In this document: piece by piece, positions 20,718-32,178 of the stretch
Layout of the letters: every line of letters begins with the position of its first letter
Numbering within the stretch: the stretch's first letter is position 1
From: Rachicladosporium sp. CCFEE 5018
Lineage: Eukaryota; Ascomycota; Dothideomycetes; Cladosporiales; Cladosporiaceae
Length of the DNA: 64,000 bases
Assembly (NCBI GenBank): GCA_002077045.2
Contig: KZ111141.1
Location: 547,001-611,000, forward strand
Reading direction: 5' to 3'
Position numbers and translations under genes: made by a program
The notes under the pieces: model-generated
Told to the model about the DNA's origin: nothing
The model's input: the letters and a program-made list of their open reading frames with translations, nothing else
The model's database searches: none

Positions 20718-21554
20718 ATGTGCAAAATCACCACCCTCACCTACACCTGCAAGCACGCCCTGCACATCACTCACTCCGCCTGCGGCAAAGCGATGAAGCA
20801 AGGCAAAGTCGACTCCAAGGGTAATCTCATTCCGCAGACTCGCGCGAATCTGTCAGTCAAGAAGTACAACACCGCCTGTCACCCGAGTCCTTATCTCGAT
20901 ACATTCATCCCAGAGAAATGGAGTTCCTGCCAGCTTGCTGCTGAGGATGCGAAGCTCAAGGCTCACGGAGTGGATGAGTGGGATGAGAAGAGAGTAGCGT
21001 TGGGAAAGAAGTTCCCGAAGATGAATTGGGCTGCGCCGGGGGAGTTTGTGGTGAAGCCGCTCAAGAAAGGAGGGGCGAGACGTCGTAACAGCCTGCTCTC
21101 GGTTGAGGTCATGGCTGAGGACGTCAAAGAGACTGATAATACTGACTTCCTCGTTTTCGATGATGGTGGGTTCAGGTCTGATGGGGACTGTGTCATGGGT
21201 GGCAACGATGGGTGGGATGACGGGACTGCCGCGTTCCAGTACGACGGCATGGTGACTGACTTCAACAACGACGAGAACGATGAAGAAGGCAATGGAGAGA
21301 GTGACGAGTCCGCCACCACATCCGAAGACAGCTCAGACGACTCCTGCGATCACGATTCCGACGATGATTCCGTCGAGTGTAATATCACTGAAGAGGACGT
21401 TATCGCTGCTATGTTTGGCACGACCGCACCATCTACCAAAACTACTGATGACTTCGACGTGAATGCCATTCTCGAGCAGAGCTGCGCCGCCGATGGAGCA
21501 GAAGTCTGCATGAGTGAGCTGGGCAAGACTTTTGACTTCGTGCAAGACTTTTGA
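20718..21554 (+). CDS. Small acidic Cys-containing protein, copy C1, C-terminus lost by a 19-bp duplication
   Basis: From the ATG at 20718 (MCKITTLTYTC) the frame gives 278 residues. The N-terminus has Cys and His residues (C2, C11, H13, H16, H19, C22); residues 150-260 are very acidic. Relative to C2, a 19-bp tandem duplication (16-bp unit at 21524..21539 repeated at 21543..21558) shifts the frame. The protein ends at TGA 21552..21554 and lacks the last ~25 residues (VLDEEDSESGN...) seen in C2. C1 also has Trp where C2 has the first Cys of a CGPC motif. I do not recognise the family. This allele may be decaying; a sequence error in a GACTTC-rich tract is the alternative. Confidence 0.65.
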   Translation: MCKITTLTYTCKHALHITHSACGKAMKQGKVDSKGNLIPQTRANLSVKKYNTACHPSPYLDTFIPEKWSSCQLAAEDAKLKAHGVDEWDEKRVALGKKFPKMNWAAPGEFVVKPLKKGGARRRNSLLSVEVMAEDVKETDNTDFLVFDDGGFRSDGDCVMGGNDGWDDGTAAFQYDGMVTDFNNDENDEEGNGESDESATTSEDSSDDSCDHDSDDDSVECNITEEDVIAAMFGTTAPSTKTTDDFDVNAILEQSCAADGAEVCMSELGKTFDFVQDF

Positions 21555-22082
21555 CTTCGACTTCGACTTCGTGTTGGATGAGGAGGATAATGAGGGTGGG
21601 AATGCGTCTTACGAGGGTGCTGTGTTGTTGGTGTAGGACAGCTTGACTCCAGAGAATGTATGAGCTATACGACCTGTGACTTCATCTCGCTCCTCTTTCT
21701 CACTAAACTACTCGAGGCGACTACGCACGCATGGTCTTACCGCGTGGTACGAGGATGATACGTGTTGATCTAGTGAGCACCGTCGTCTGAGGTGGCTTCC
21801 ATGCTCGTTCCCTGCCTTTCGTATACATTTGGTCGCAATACTCAATCTCCGATGATGTACACGCACTCGGACCAACAATCTCGTCGACTAACGATCAAGC
21901 AGAGACACGGTACGACAGCTCGATTGTGGTGGCCGACAATCGACATCTGAGAGCGGCTTGGGTCAGATTTGATACCACTACTGTCTGCCCGGAGGCTACT
22001 CTAGTCTATCGCCGAAGCACAGGCTCCGCCGCCCATGTGGCGAGTGATTGTGTCGTGTCTACGCCAATGAGCTCCTCCGCCA
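21555..22082. other. Intergenic region between convergent genes (C1/B boundary)
   Basis: About 0.5 kb between the small acidic gene (plus) and the two-repeat gene (minus). Its first ~85 bases are the out-of-frame remnant of the acidic gene's C-terminus. No other gene seen. Confidence 0.6.
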
Positions 22083-25000
22083 CTAGTTCCTCGGACCCTC
22101 CAGCTTTCCCTCCTTCACCCACACCCTTACAATCTTCCTCCCTCCCGCAATCTCCACCTTAGCCTCCATGTCAAACATCCCATCCTCCCCTTTCTCCTCC
22201 ACGGCCCACTTCAAGTGCTGCTTTGCCTGATTTTTCTCAATCTGCCACTGATCTAGATTCGCCAATCGCTTCACAAACTCATCCACCCACGCGTCCATCG
22301 CGCGATCATTGGCCAGACTCAAATCACTGTACGCAGCATCGTCAAGCAGCTCCTTCACTACTGTCTCAAGCTCTCCGCCGAAGAGCTCACTATCCTCGTC
22401 GCTCGAGATGATCGTGGTAGTGTAGAACCAGACGTAGTATATTTGCGTCGGCAGCCAGCCTTCCTTACTTGCTGGCGTGATACGGTCTTGGCATGTACGC
22501 ATGTAGCGACGCACACGCATCTGGACAATACCTGTTTCTGTCGCGGAAGTAACGAAGAGCATCCGATTCTTGTCCCTTCCTCGTGATAGCTGAGCCGTTT
22601 CGGTGCTCACGAAGGACTCATCCTCGCTGTTGCTTAGACTGGGCATGACCTCCCAGATGCGCGCTTCGGCAGCTTGGCGTGTCTCAAACGGCTCGCCTGC
22701 GGCGACCCACTCCTCGAACTGTGGTTCCTCGTCGGGATCGTCGATACCAGCGGCTATGGAGTATCGGCGCTCAACTTGATATGCATTATGGCACCCGTCC
22801 TTGACTGTGATAGGAGAGGGAGATCTCGCGGCTCGCTCACCAGCCATGTCACGGACGAGGTTGGCCCCGTAGATTTCCGCATAATACTGCGCGGCTTGTG
22901 TATTGATCGTCTTGCCGGCCTCTGTTTGGCGAGTTGTCTGTGTCTGCTGCTGGACATCATCGCTTCGCGGACTGCCAACAACTGTTTGCGAGTGCGGAGA
23001 AACAGGGGGAGTCGGTGCTCCGCGTGCGAGGTCCGGCTTAGTGTGGACGATGCGGAATGTTGGTCGCGAGCCTAGTTCTTGAGTCCTGCCACGAGCGGTT
23101 CTCGGTACACCATTTCGTTCACGTAGCTTCTCGGCGAAAAAATGATTGATCTCCGCGAGAGCGTCCTCATCGCCTTCCATACCTCGTTTGCAAAGCTCCA
23201 CGGATATATCATCGCCGCTCAGGGCATCCTCGACGAATACCCAGCGCTTGGACACCATAGAATGCGTCTTTTCTAAGCCCGTCTGGGTATTGTACGCATC
23301 AATGATCTCGGCCCATGACAGTCCATCGACACGCCATTGACATAGCATGAGATCAGCTGCGGTGATTGGCTCAAATCGAAGTGCCTTGGGTAGCGTGAAC
23401 TTCTTTGGCAGCCGCTCAGCTTCTTTGACCTTCAGCAGCGGCGTTGTGTCATCGCGAGTTGCATCGATCCGGATCCTGAGCTCCTGCAGAGCAGAGGCAG
23501 AGCCGCTGAGGACTTCTTCGAGGAGTTCCAGGGTGATCTCCTCGGGCTTAATGAGCAGCAGGACCCGCAGCCATATGCGTCTCAGTACTTCTTCGCTTCT
23601 CACTTGGCCAGTGTGCGCTCGAGAGAGTGCGATGATGCTTGGCCATGTCTCGCCATCTTCCTTCCACTTCGCAATCCGGAGGTCTTCAGGAACAATGTTG
23701 TACCGAGTACGTGCTCGGTCCCAGCCTTGTAGACCAGGCGTCGTGTTGTTGCCCTTCGTGAACCTCTTACTGAACCAAATGATATCGTTCGGTGCGCGTT
23801 GCTCTCGCAAAGGAACGAAGTCTCGCTCGCTCCTGGGATGCCCAGCCATAGCTGGTGCAGCAGTAGCAGATCTGATAATTGCCACGCCTGCTGCACTGTT
23901 CATAGAAATTGGGCCAGACCGAGGCACCGTGAGACTTTCGATCGACGGTACGGTTGCTAGCTGCGGTTTTGCGTCTTCTGTGGACATGCAAGTCATGCTT
24001 CTTGCCGGAACTCCAGATGGTCTCATCGCTTCATCTCGTGCCGCCCATGCCTCAGACTCTTCTGCCACGCTCTGATCTGCCACTGGACCAAAGATACTGG
24101 GCTGCGGAGCTGGCGTATGGTGTGCTGGCTTGGGTCTAGAGGGCGCCGGCTGGCGCAGTGTTGTGGTCCCTCTATATAGCGAGGCCTCGGTATTAGATAT
24201 GCGAGGGTAAGTGCTGGTAGCTCGCGGCCGATGATCGAGCAAACGATGATCTTTCTGTACTTCTGGTCTAATCTTCTGCAAGATTGAGGGACCAGGCTTT
24301 GCCGTGGGCTTCGGTACAGGCTTGTCAGTCGGCTTCACAGTTCTGGCACGCTCATGCGCAGCTGCACTGTTTTTGGGCGCTTCCGTTGTGGCGCGATAAA
24401 CATGACCATCAACACGGGAGTTCTTTGTATCGTAGTCCTTCGTCTTGCTCGCAAGCAAGGCCCTGCGAGCGATCTCTTCGTTCAACGCCGACGGCTTGGA
24501 GTTGTTTGAGGTGAATTCATGCTTCGAAATGCGCGATGTTTCATCGTAACGCTTGTGGTCATCCCGCACCAGGGAAGATCGAGATGCTGGTGTCTCGATG
24601 GAGGGAACTACTGTGGGCTCCCTTCGCGCCTCTCGGGCGCCTCTCCCTGGTGTGGAAGGCCTAAAAAAGACGGTGCGGCGGTGTCATCACGAGTCCGGCG
24701 CTTTGCAGCCTCGCGCATGAGTCTGCTATCCTCCAAGGCCTTCGCGATAGTGGTCTTGGCAGCCGTCTCCTTCTCGCGGTCAGCCATCGATGGTGCTGTC
24801 TCCAGTGTAGAGTTCATCTGGACGTCCATATCCTCATCGTCAGAGTGATCGATCTGCATGAATGGACCGCGCCCTTCCATCTTCAGTTTTGCCGTCGTCT
24901 CAGGGATCTTCGCAACTGGTGCAGGTGTGGCTTGCAGTACCGCTCCAGCCGCCTTCCCCAGGTTGAGTCGTCCGCCGAGTGTCGGTGGAAGCGATGACAT

Positions 25001-25579
25001 GGGTGCGGCTGGCTTCGGTGTGCCCAGTACGCTTGCGAAGACTCCATGAGTGCGTGGTGGGGTGTTGCTCAATCTGTCATGCGCATGTCCGAAGTATTTC
25101 GGCTTGATCGGAGTCGTAGCGCGGTATGCTGGCGGTGCTACTTTGCGGTATGAAGCCGGTGGAGCGCGGCTCGATCGAGCTGTGTTCGAGGGATTGTGCT
25201 TGACAGCGGGATCGTAGTGGTCGTCCTCGTCGTCCGAACTCACTATGTCAATGATGTTCGTCGGCTTGCTTGTTTTGTCGTTAAGCTTCATCGTCTTCGA
25301 ACCGAAGCTGCGGCGACCTTGCTCGAGAGTAGGAGAGCCTCTCTTCCTGCTCGTGACGGCAGTGCCTGATTCAGTGGCTGGATTCCCCAAGTGAGTGGCG
25401 AGGCCGCTTGGAGTTTGTGTCTTGGTAGACTCGGTGGTTAGAGTGTCGAAGTCCCTTGTGTTGCTGCCGCCGAAACCACCAAAGAACTCCCTTGGGAGTG
25501 TACGAGACTTCTCTGGAGTGACTTGCGGCTGGTCGTTTGTGATACCCGGCTCGCTCCTGTACGGCGTGAAGATCGACAT
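22083..25579 (-). CDS. Unidentified large protein with internal W..DG..W repeat, intact copy B
   Basis: Proposed as two exons: 24691..25579 and 22083..24610, with an 80-nt intron (GTGATG...CCACAG), giving 1138 residues. Evidence for one gene: the downstream frame has no ATG for ~180 codons although it is conserved with A, the frames lie only 38 bp apart, and this splice joins them in phase. The intron lacks a clear branch site, so the exact junction is uncertain. Residues 1-300 are disordered, with SSDDEDD and a basic helix before the intron. Residues ~610-640 and ~720-750 carry the same motif, W[KR].DG.[TS]W..II......TG, exactly 110 residues apart, each followed by a Leu-rich helix and an acidic one. 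No known family recognised. B has no frameshift. Confidence 0.65.
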
Positions 25580-26406
25580 CGTGTTGGTGTACGTCTTCTC
25601 GTGTGAGTGTAGGTTGCTTAAGCGTTGCCGACAGTGGCGTGGTTGTGGTTGTGGTTGTGGTATGTGGGATGGGGGATGGAGACTCGTCGATACTGCCTGG
25701 CCCCTCGTGCTGAACGCTAGTATCACATGCACCACGTTAATATCGTCGTCGAAGTGACTTGTGGTGAGTACATCAGATGCTCAGTGCGTGCTGGAGGTGA
25801 GTGTCACGAGCAGGCTGTTCTTCGAGAGCCGTCGAGATGATGTGCTGGTAATAGCCATGTATGTGACAAGTGATGTCCTTTGAGGAGTAAGGTAGTACAG
25901 GAGGAATGGTGTGTACGTATGGCTGGTGTTAGGTCGCTTCTCGAACACTAAGCTTCTTTTAGTCAAGCGCTGACTTCTTCAAGCCAGATTCACCACGGAG
26001 GATGCTTTCAGCATAATCGACCGTACCTGACATACGACGTCGCCGACTGAGATTGCGAGAGCTAAGACATGATGGACTGCTACAAGATCCGCTTGAGCGT
26101 AATGGGTATCTCATGACAGCCTCTGGCGCGCCGTTGCCCGCTCCAGCGTAGTTGGTCGCTGAACAAGACCTCACTGCGTAGCCGGGTGCGTTGGGACCTC
26201 TGTCGAGGAGATAGGTTGCGGCCGAGCATCAAATTGTGAGTGTCGGATGCCAGTGCTGGCGTGCGAATAGTCTCGAATGCATTTCGTCGAAATGTGGGGA
26301 CCGATATGCGCCGACCGCGCCTTCTGTGGCGCATCGATAGCGTCCCGATGAAGCCCATACTTGGAGGAGATGTTGGTCAGTGTGGCACACTGCCGCCGAA
26401 AAACGT
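25580..26406. other. Intergenic region (B)
   Basis: About 0.8 kb, shorter than the A interval, and its short frames do not match those in A. No gene seen. Presumably the two-repeat gene promoter and the RRP45 3' UTR. Confidence 0.6.
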
Positions 26407-27340
26407 TCAGCGGTCGTTCTCGGCACTCAGCTCAGCCATCAGCCCACCCGCATCTCGCCTCTGCTCATCCTCCTCCACCTTCCTCTTTACCAACTGATCA
26501 AGCATTCTGACCTTCTCCAACGCCTTCGTCGTACAATTGATCATGCTCAAACCATCCACAGGCGCCCCACCATACTTCGCAATCTGACACACCTCCCCAA
26601 ATCGATTCATACTAACCACGATCTCCCCCTCCCTACACTGCTCCTCCAATAGCGTAGAGTCGAGCAACATGATCGTGCCTCCCTCATAGTACCCAAAGCT
26701 CACACAAAACGGCTGATGTTGCATCGACAGCCTGACGGGCTCTCGTTCCCGTGAGTCGAACACATGCACTTCCTCGCCATGCACCTCGAAGTCTGGCCGT
26801 CGGAAATGCAGCAATGACGCTACTAGGGCGATGCAGCTCGCATCTACGAGATTACCATCGTGATCTAGTACATGTATATCGGCGCGGATATGAAAGCATT
26901 TCTGCCCCGCAATGATGCACAGACTCTCCGTGTCCAGCGCCCCAGACCGTCGGATCGTCTTCTCTAGGATGCGGGAAAGCAGCATCTCAGACTGGTCTTG
27001 ACTATGGCCATTAGTCAGACGCATTACCCAAATCCTTCCATGCGAGGCAGACTTACCGTCCCACCTCGAATGCCGGCGACGCTAGAGGCGATAATTCCGT
27101 CGAGATCGTGAAGATGCCGTCGAACTTGCGGTCCTCGGAGGACTTCACGACTTCGGCGGAGATTTTGGCGAGGACACGAGTCTTGCCCAGGGAGACATCT
27201 GCGACGCCATACTCGTCGCCGAAAGTCAAATTGATGGGTCTGAAGGCATCGAAGTCTCTGCGATCGAGGCGGGTGCCTTCGCGGAGGGCTTGGAGGAGGA
27301 AAGCGCGAGCGTTTGTCGAGGGCTCGGATTCGCGTGGCAT
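26407..27340 (-). CDS. RRP45: Exosome complex component RRP45, copy B
   Basis: Exons 27057..27340 and 26407..27001, with the same 55-nt intron position and splice signals as the A copies. It encodes 292 residues starting with MPRESEPS. About a dozen conservative substitutions separate it from A in exon 2 (for example Ala/Ser in VA[AS]LLHF, Asp/Glu in HGE[DE]VHV), and none affects the RNase PH signature regions. Both versions look functional, as expected for homeologs or alleles. It encodes a structural subunit of the RNA exosome ring. It is divergent from CWC15 across 276 bp that lacks the A-specific hairpin. Confidence 0.9.
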
Positions 27341-27616
27341 GTTGAGATAGAATCGGATACTATCGTTCAGGCATCGCTGTATTCGGCTGGAACGGCAGAT
27401 TCTGGCTAGGAAATTTATATCCCGTTTGTTTGACGTGAAGTTCAAGATCGCCCAATCGGGCAACACAAGCGGGTCTTGAATTCGAACATGAAGGTAGTGA
27501 GTGCTTTGCGACTTGATGCACAGTTCCTGACTACGCCCTAAATCGCACGACACACTGCACAACCCATCTTGCCCAGTAACCTTATTCGCCAGCGAAATAA
27601 CACTTAATCCTACACC

Positions 27617-28372
27617 ATGACGACCGCACACAGACCCACCTTCGACCCAGCACGCGGGAAAGATGCACAGCGAGGAGAGGCATACCATCAGCGATTATTG
27701 CCTGCACACAAGACTCTCAAGTACCGATCAGCAGCCCAAGGCGCACCGAACGAGCAAGCGAGGCGAGATCTGAAAGCTGCGCTACTGCGATCGGAGCGGG
27801 AATACTACGCGAAGAAGGAAGGACGCACGTTGCCTGTCGATGAGGATGACGAGGATGTCGTGGAGAAAGAGACGCTCTTGATCGAGAGAGGCGCGGGCAG
27901 TGGGGGGCTGAAGCGAAAGTTCAGCGATGTTGCGGCAGGCGTGGAGAGCGCGGATGCAGAGGAGGAAGACTACGAAGCCAAGAAACGCCGCGTCCTTGCC
28001 GAAACCGCAGACATCGACGCCGACTCCGACGCCTCAGCCTCGTCGTCAGAATCCGACTCCGAGTCCGAGGACGAAGAAGCAGAGCTCATGCGCGAGCTGG
28101 CCAAAATCAAAGCCGAGCGTGCTGAGACCGCTGCCAAAGAAGCTGCTGAGCAGGCGAAGCGTGACGAGGAGCAACGGGAGAAGGACATCGCGCTGGGGAA
28201 TCCGTTACTGAACAAGGCGGCGGATTATGGGGTCAAGCGGCGGTGGGATGACGATGTGGTGTTCAAGAATCAGGCGAGGGGGACGGAAGAGAGGGGAAAG
28301 GAGAAGCGGTTTGTGAACGATCTGTTGAGGAGTGACTTTCATCGGAAGTTCATGGATCGATATGTGCGGTAA
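27617..28372 (+). CDS. CWC15: Pre-mRNA-splicing factor CWC15, copy B
   Basis: Single exon, 251 residues. Both conserved ends of the family are intact (MTTAHRPTFDPARGK at the start; RRWDDDVVFKNQARG and FHRKFMDRYVR at the end). Differences from the A copy are concentrated in the acidic linker, where B has one extra acidic residue (DEDDEDV versus DEDEDV) and several substitutions (for example KRKFSDVAAG for KRKHSDIAAG). This is a spliceosome component and should be functional. It shares a short divergent promoter with RRP45. Confidence 0.95.
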   Translation: MTTAHRPTFDPARGKDAQRGEAYHQRLLPAHKTLKYRSAAQGAPNEQARRDLKAALLRSEREYYAKKEGRTLPVDEDDEDVVEKETLLIERGAGSGGLKRKFSDVAAGVESADAEEEDYEAKKRRVLAETADIDADSDASASSSESDSESEDEEAELMRELAKIKAERAETAAKEAAEQAKRDEEQREKDIALGNPLLNKAADYGVKRRWDDDVVFKNQARGTEERGKEKRFVNDLLRSDFHRKFMDRYVR

Positions 28373-29199
28373 GGGATAGCAATGAGAACATGGTGATGGG
28401 GACTCGTGAGAGGACTGGCAGTGGCAGGACGGACATCTGTGCCCTGCATCGTTCAAGGACAGAGAAGCACATCTATTCCACACCGGACGCTTCTCTCGTC
28501 CAAACCGGTGAGCTGGGAACTTACCCCTGAACCACACTTTCGATGGAAAGACTCAGTCTGGGCATATCATGGGCTTGGCGCTGCAGGTGTCGATGAAGTG
28601 CATCGGAGGTTTGCAACCAGCATGTTCAGTGGCAACAGGCCTACGCAGAATGCAAGAGCATGCGGCTTTGGCACTACGACGCCCGTATCAGTACAACGGC
28701 TGCAATCCTGCCAGGCTCGACAACCCCAGACGCAGCAAGTATCGGACAGGGTAAGTCGACCGTTGAGCGACGGATAACGAATGAGACTTCTGGCATGCAG
28801 CGCTGCAACAGCACTTGAGCAACCACGCTTTCTGCGAGCGTGTGGTTCACGAAGTATTATAGAAGCTCTCTCAGGCAGCACGCGCCGCGTATCAATATCG
28901 CGGTGCAGTATACAATAGCAGTGTCCACCGCGTAAATCCTTTTAGTGTTCTACTTCCTGTATCCTTTCAGTGCGCAAACGCATCAGAACCGATAAACCAT
29001 GTCGAAAGGCATGTCAGATTACACAACCTAGAAACACAGGGATGTCCTAATATAGACTCCCAACCCCACAATACAGCTGTCACTTGACGTTCCCACGCTA
29101 GTAGCGCGACTCAAAGCTTACCGTCATGCACGCTGCAGTTGGCTCGCTTGGTGTGTCGGCTCGCAGCCACCATATCACTACCGCGTGCAGGCGTCCGGC
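28373..29199. other. Intergenic region between CWC15 and kinase (B)
   Basis: About 0.83 kb. Only the final ~150 bases align well with the A copies; the rest seems unrelated or extensively rearranged. No conserved frame. Contains the kinase promoter. Confidence 0.6.
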
Positions 29200-31320
29200 A
29201 TGGACGACGACCGCGTCGCACCGGCGGGCGATGCTGGTGACTCACAGCAAGATCAGGAGCAGCATCATTTGGATCCATCTCAGGGGGAGGGTGGTAGCAA
29301 GATACGCGACAGCATCGTCCAGGACACAGGGGAGCGCAAGGAGTCTGCGGAGGAGACGACAGGATCGCGTGCAGTGTCAGTGTCAGAGGGAAATCCTGCA
29401 GCACTTCCGAACATAGCAGCAGCATTGAACGAATCGGTCCAACCACGAGCATCGCCCGCCCAAAATCTCCCAGGACGACACTCGCGCCAGCAAAGTGCCG
29501 GACTGCACCTTGAGACGAATGTAAACGTGCTTCTAGCAAGTCTCGCAGGCCAACGGGCTCCTCCAGCCATACACGAGACGCTCGCCCAGACTGCGCTGCA
29601 CGCATCCGCGACTGCGCCGCCCGGCAACCTCCCGATCATGGGCTCCTCGCTTCGATCAAACCCGTCTGCCAGTAGTATTGGGTCGTACTCACTCTCGCCT
29701 GGGTCCGCCAACTCATTACTACCATCTCCATATTTGGCTGCCATGGCAGATCTCACTCCCTTACCGTCTCCGCTAGTGATTAGTGGGGGTGAAGTCGCGC
29801 CATGGAAGAAAGCGCGTGGCGGAACGCCGGGGTCTAGCAGACATGGATCAATTGATGATGCGACCCCGATCGCAGGCCGATCATCATCTTACCCGACGTC
29901 GCCCAACTCGCCGAACAAGAAGAAGAAAGGGTATGGTAGTCTGCTGTCTGCTGCCGTTGAAGCGTCGTCAGCCACCAACGCATCAGCTACTCAGTCCAAC
30001 GAGCAAACGGGAACCTCGCAACATGGCCGTAATCGAAGTATCTCAGAGTTCGTGCCAGAGCAGCTGCAGAACGTTAGGCAACGTCATGTCACGTTTGGCA
30101 ATGGCGATGTGCCCAGCAGAGAGTACCACATGCAACGCGAGGCATATCTCGCAGCGCAACGAGGTCTCACATTACCAGCCGCGCAAGCTGCACAAACGCT
30201 GCCTAGTCCGCCGCCGAGTAATACCAGCGTGGCTGAGAGCGATGACCCGGACGAGGATGCTGATGCGATGGACGAGGATGAAGATGCCTCGAGTGTCTTT
30301 CAGATACAGTGTGGTATCAAAAACCGGAAGCGGAAGTTCAGAGAGATACGAGAGCTGGGTCAAGGCACTTTTTCGAAAGTCATGCTGGCCACGAGTGAGC
30401 GCATACGATCGAGGTCAAATTCCTCAGACAACGAGCGTGGTCTGGATCCAGCACAGCTTGTCGCTGTAAAAGTCATTGAGCACGGGCCAGCTGGAGGCGC
30501 TGATGCGCAACGGATAGAGATCGGTCTGAAGCGCGAAATTGAGATGCTGAAGAGTGTAGGGCATCCATCACTCGTTCAGCTCAAGGCTTGCGAGTACCAG
30601 CCCACGCGAACGTTACTAGTCCTCAGCTACTGCCCCGGCGGCGACCTCTTTGATCTCGCAAGCGCAACCCGCGAAGTCCTCACATCACCTGTAGTGCACC
30701 GCATCTTCTCGGAACTTGTCAGCGCAGTGCGCTATCTCCATCTCAACTACATCGTACACCGCGACATCAAGCTCGAAAACGTGCTCGTGAACCTCACGCC
30801 AGACCAGCTCCGCGAGATCCCGGATCCTCTGACCTACTCGACACCAATTGTCACGCTCACCGACCTTGGCCTCAGCCGCCGCATCCCAACACCTCCAGAA
30901 TCGCCTCTGCTTACCACTAGGTGCGGAAGCGAAGACTACGCCGCGCCTGAGATATTGCTCGGTCAACCCTACGATGGCCGCTTGACGGACGCGTGGGCGC
31001 TTGGCGTACTGCTGTATGCTCTCATGGAAGGTCGGCTGCCTTTCGATGCGCCGCCTGGCAAGCCGGAGCGCAGTCGCAACACGCATCGCATCGCGCGGTG
31101 TGATTGGATATGGTGTCGGTTCGGAGATCAGGGCGGAGATTGGGATGCCAGTCGAGGCGAGGGATGGGAGGGCGCGAGATTGTGCGTGGAGAGCTTGCTC
31201 AAGAAGGTCAGGATGGGCCGGAAGCCACTGGAGGATATTGAGGCAATGCAGTGGGTGCAGGAGGGGATCCAGGTGGAGGGTGGATTGAAAGTGAGGGGCG
31301 AGGCGGGGGATTGTGGGTGA
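29200..31320 (+). CDS. Serine/threonine protein kinase, copy B
   Basis: One exon, 706 residues from the ATG at 29200 (MDDDRVAPAG). It has the same architecture as the A copies: a disordered Ser/Pro-rich N-terminal half, then a kinase domain with LGQGTFSKV, the VAVK lysine, HRDIKLEN, DLG and GSEDYAAPEIL. It reads DAWALGV where A has DGWALGV. Differences from A cluster in the first 130 residues and thin out in the kinase domain, as selection would predict. Catalytic residues are complete. Substrate and pathway are unknown. Confidence 0.85.
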   Translation: MDDDRVAPAGDAGDSQQDQEQHHLDPSQGEGGSKIRDSIVQDTGERKESAEETTGSRAVSVSEGNPAALPNIAAALNESVQPRASPAQNLPGRHSRQQSAGLHLETNVNVLLASLAGQRAPPAIHETLAQTALHASATAPPGNLPIMGSSLRSNPSASSIGSYSLSPGSANSLLPSPYLAAMADLTPLPSPLVISGGEVAPWKKARGGTPGSSRHGSIDDATPIAGRSSSYPTSPNSPNKKKKGYGSLLSAAVEASSATNASATQSNEQTGTSQHGRNRSISEFVPEQLQNVRQRHVTFGNGDVPSREYHMQREAYLAAQRGLTLPAAQAAQTLPSPPPSNTSVAESDDPDEDADAMDEDEDASSVFQIQCGIKNRKRKFREIRELGQGTFSKVMLATSERIRSRSNSSDNERGLDPAQLVAVKVIEHGPAGGADAQRIEIGLKREIEMLKSVGHPSLVQLKACEYQPTRTLLVLSYCPGGDLFDLASATREVLTSPVVHRIFSELVSAVRYLHLNYIVHRDIKLENVLVNLTPDQLREIPDPLTYSTPIVTLTDLGLSRRIPTPPESPLLTTRCGSEDYAAPEILLGQPYDGRLTDAWALGVLLYALMEGRLPFDAPPGKPERSRNTHRIARCDWIWCRFGDQGGDWDASRGEGWEGARLCVESLLKKVRMGRKPLEDIEAMQWVQEGIQVEGGLKVRGEAGDCG

Positions 31321-31776
31321 GTGAGTAAGAGTGCGCGAAGCTCGCGAGCTTAGAGGCGGCACTTTTTGGATCAACAGGACGGTTTTGCTTCGTAAGAGAT
31401 ACCACCGCGCTTTATCATTAGTCCGAGGGCTTGGATAGGAAAGCATCAAGAGCGAGATGCAAAAAGAGATCAGCCAGCATGCCGCGAGGCAGATGTGAAA
31501 GGAGCACTGTAAAACTGTATCTGTGTTTTAGATCTTGTCTATCCTTCGGGTCCCCTTCGATCATCGCGCTTTCCGCCCAATATTCTCACATTGCCAGAAT
31601 CGAACTCCCACTAGCCGACCTCGAGGATCTCCAATATTGTGTCTAGGCCCCATCAATCGCGGCCGGATCGGCATCTGCGCCCAAATAATACTACAGCTGC
31701 ATCTGGACACTGTACTTCGATCGACCAACCTGATTCCGGAAAGGCCCTTTAACTGGGAATTCCATTTCGGTCGAGA
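31321..31776. other. Intergenic region between kinase and SGNH hydrolase (B)
   Basis: About 0.46 kb, close to the A version but with one copy of the 17-bp-period repeat. No gene seen. Confidence 0.6.
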
Positions 31777-32178
31777 ATGCCACCCCTCCACATCGCCGCC
31801 CTTGGCTCATCATTCGCCTCTGGGCCCGGCATTGCCCCAGAAACCCCTCCAGCCCGAAGATCCTACTACAACTATCCCTCCCTCATCTCCCGCTCCCTCT
31901 CAGCCAAGCTCTCGGACTTCTCGTCCTCAGGCGCTACTCTACTAAACGTGCTCAATGAGCCGCAGGACTACGCTACCGGCGAGTCGGCGCCACCGCAGCT
32001 GGAGGCTTTGAGCAAAGTTGAGGGCGTGGAGGGGATTGATCTGGTGATGTTGACGGCGGGTGGGAATGACATTGGCATGAGTAAAGCCATGATTGGCGAC
32101 GCTGCTAAAGTAGTCTTGAAAGGGGACGAAGACTTCTTGGAGGTGTTCTTAGAGATGCTTGGGCTAGCCCCAGGAGGC
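31777..32178 (+). CDS. SGNH/GDSL-type hydrolase, copy B, cut by the assembly gap
   Basis: The first 134 codons. Block I (GSSFASGPG) and block III (AGGNDIG) are present, and the frame runs into the Ns after LGLAPGG. Only about three base differences from A2 are visible over these 400 bases, far fewer than in the kinase N-terminus. An open frame that appears to continue through the Ns into the next gene is an accident of the 100-N spacer. Confidence 0.85.
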
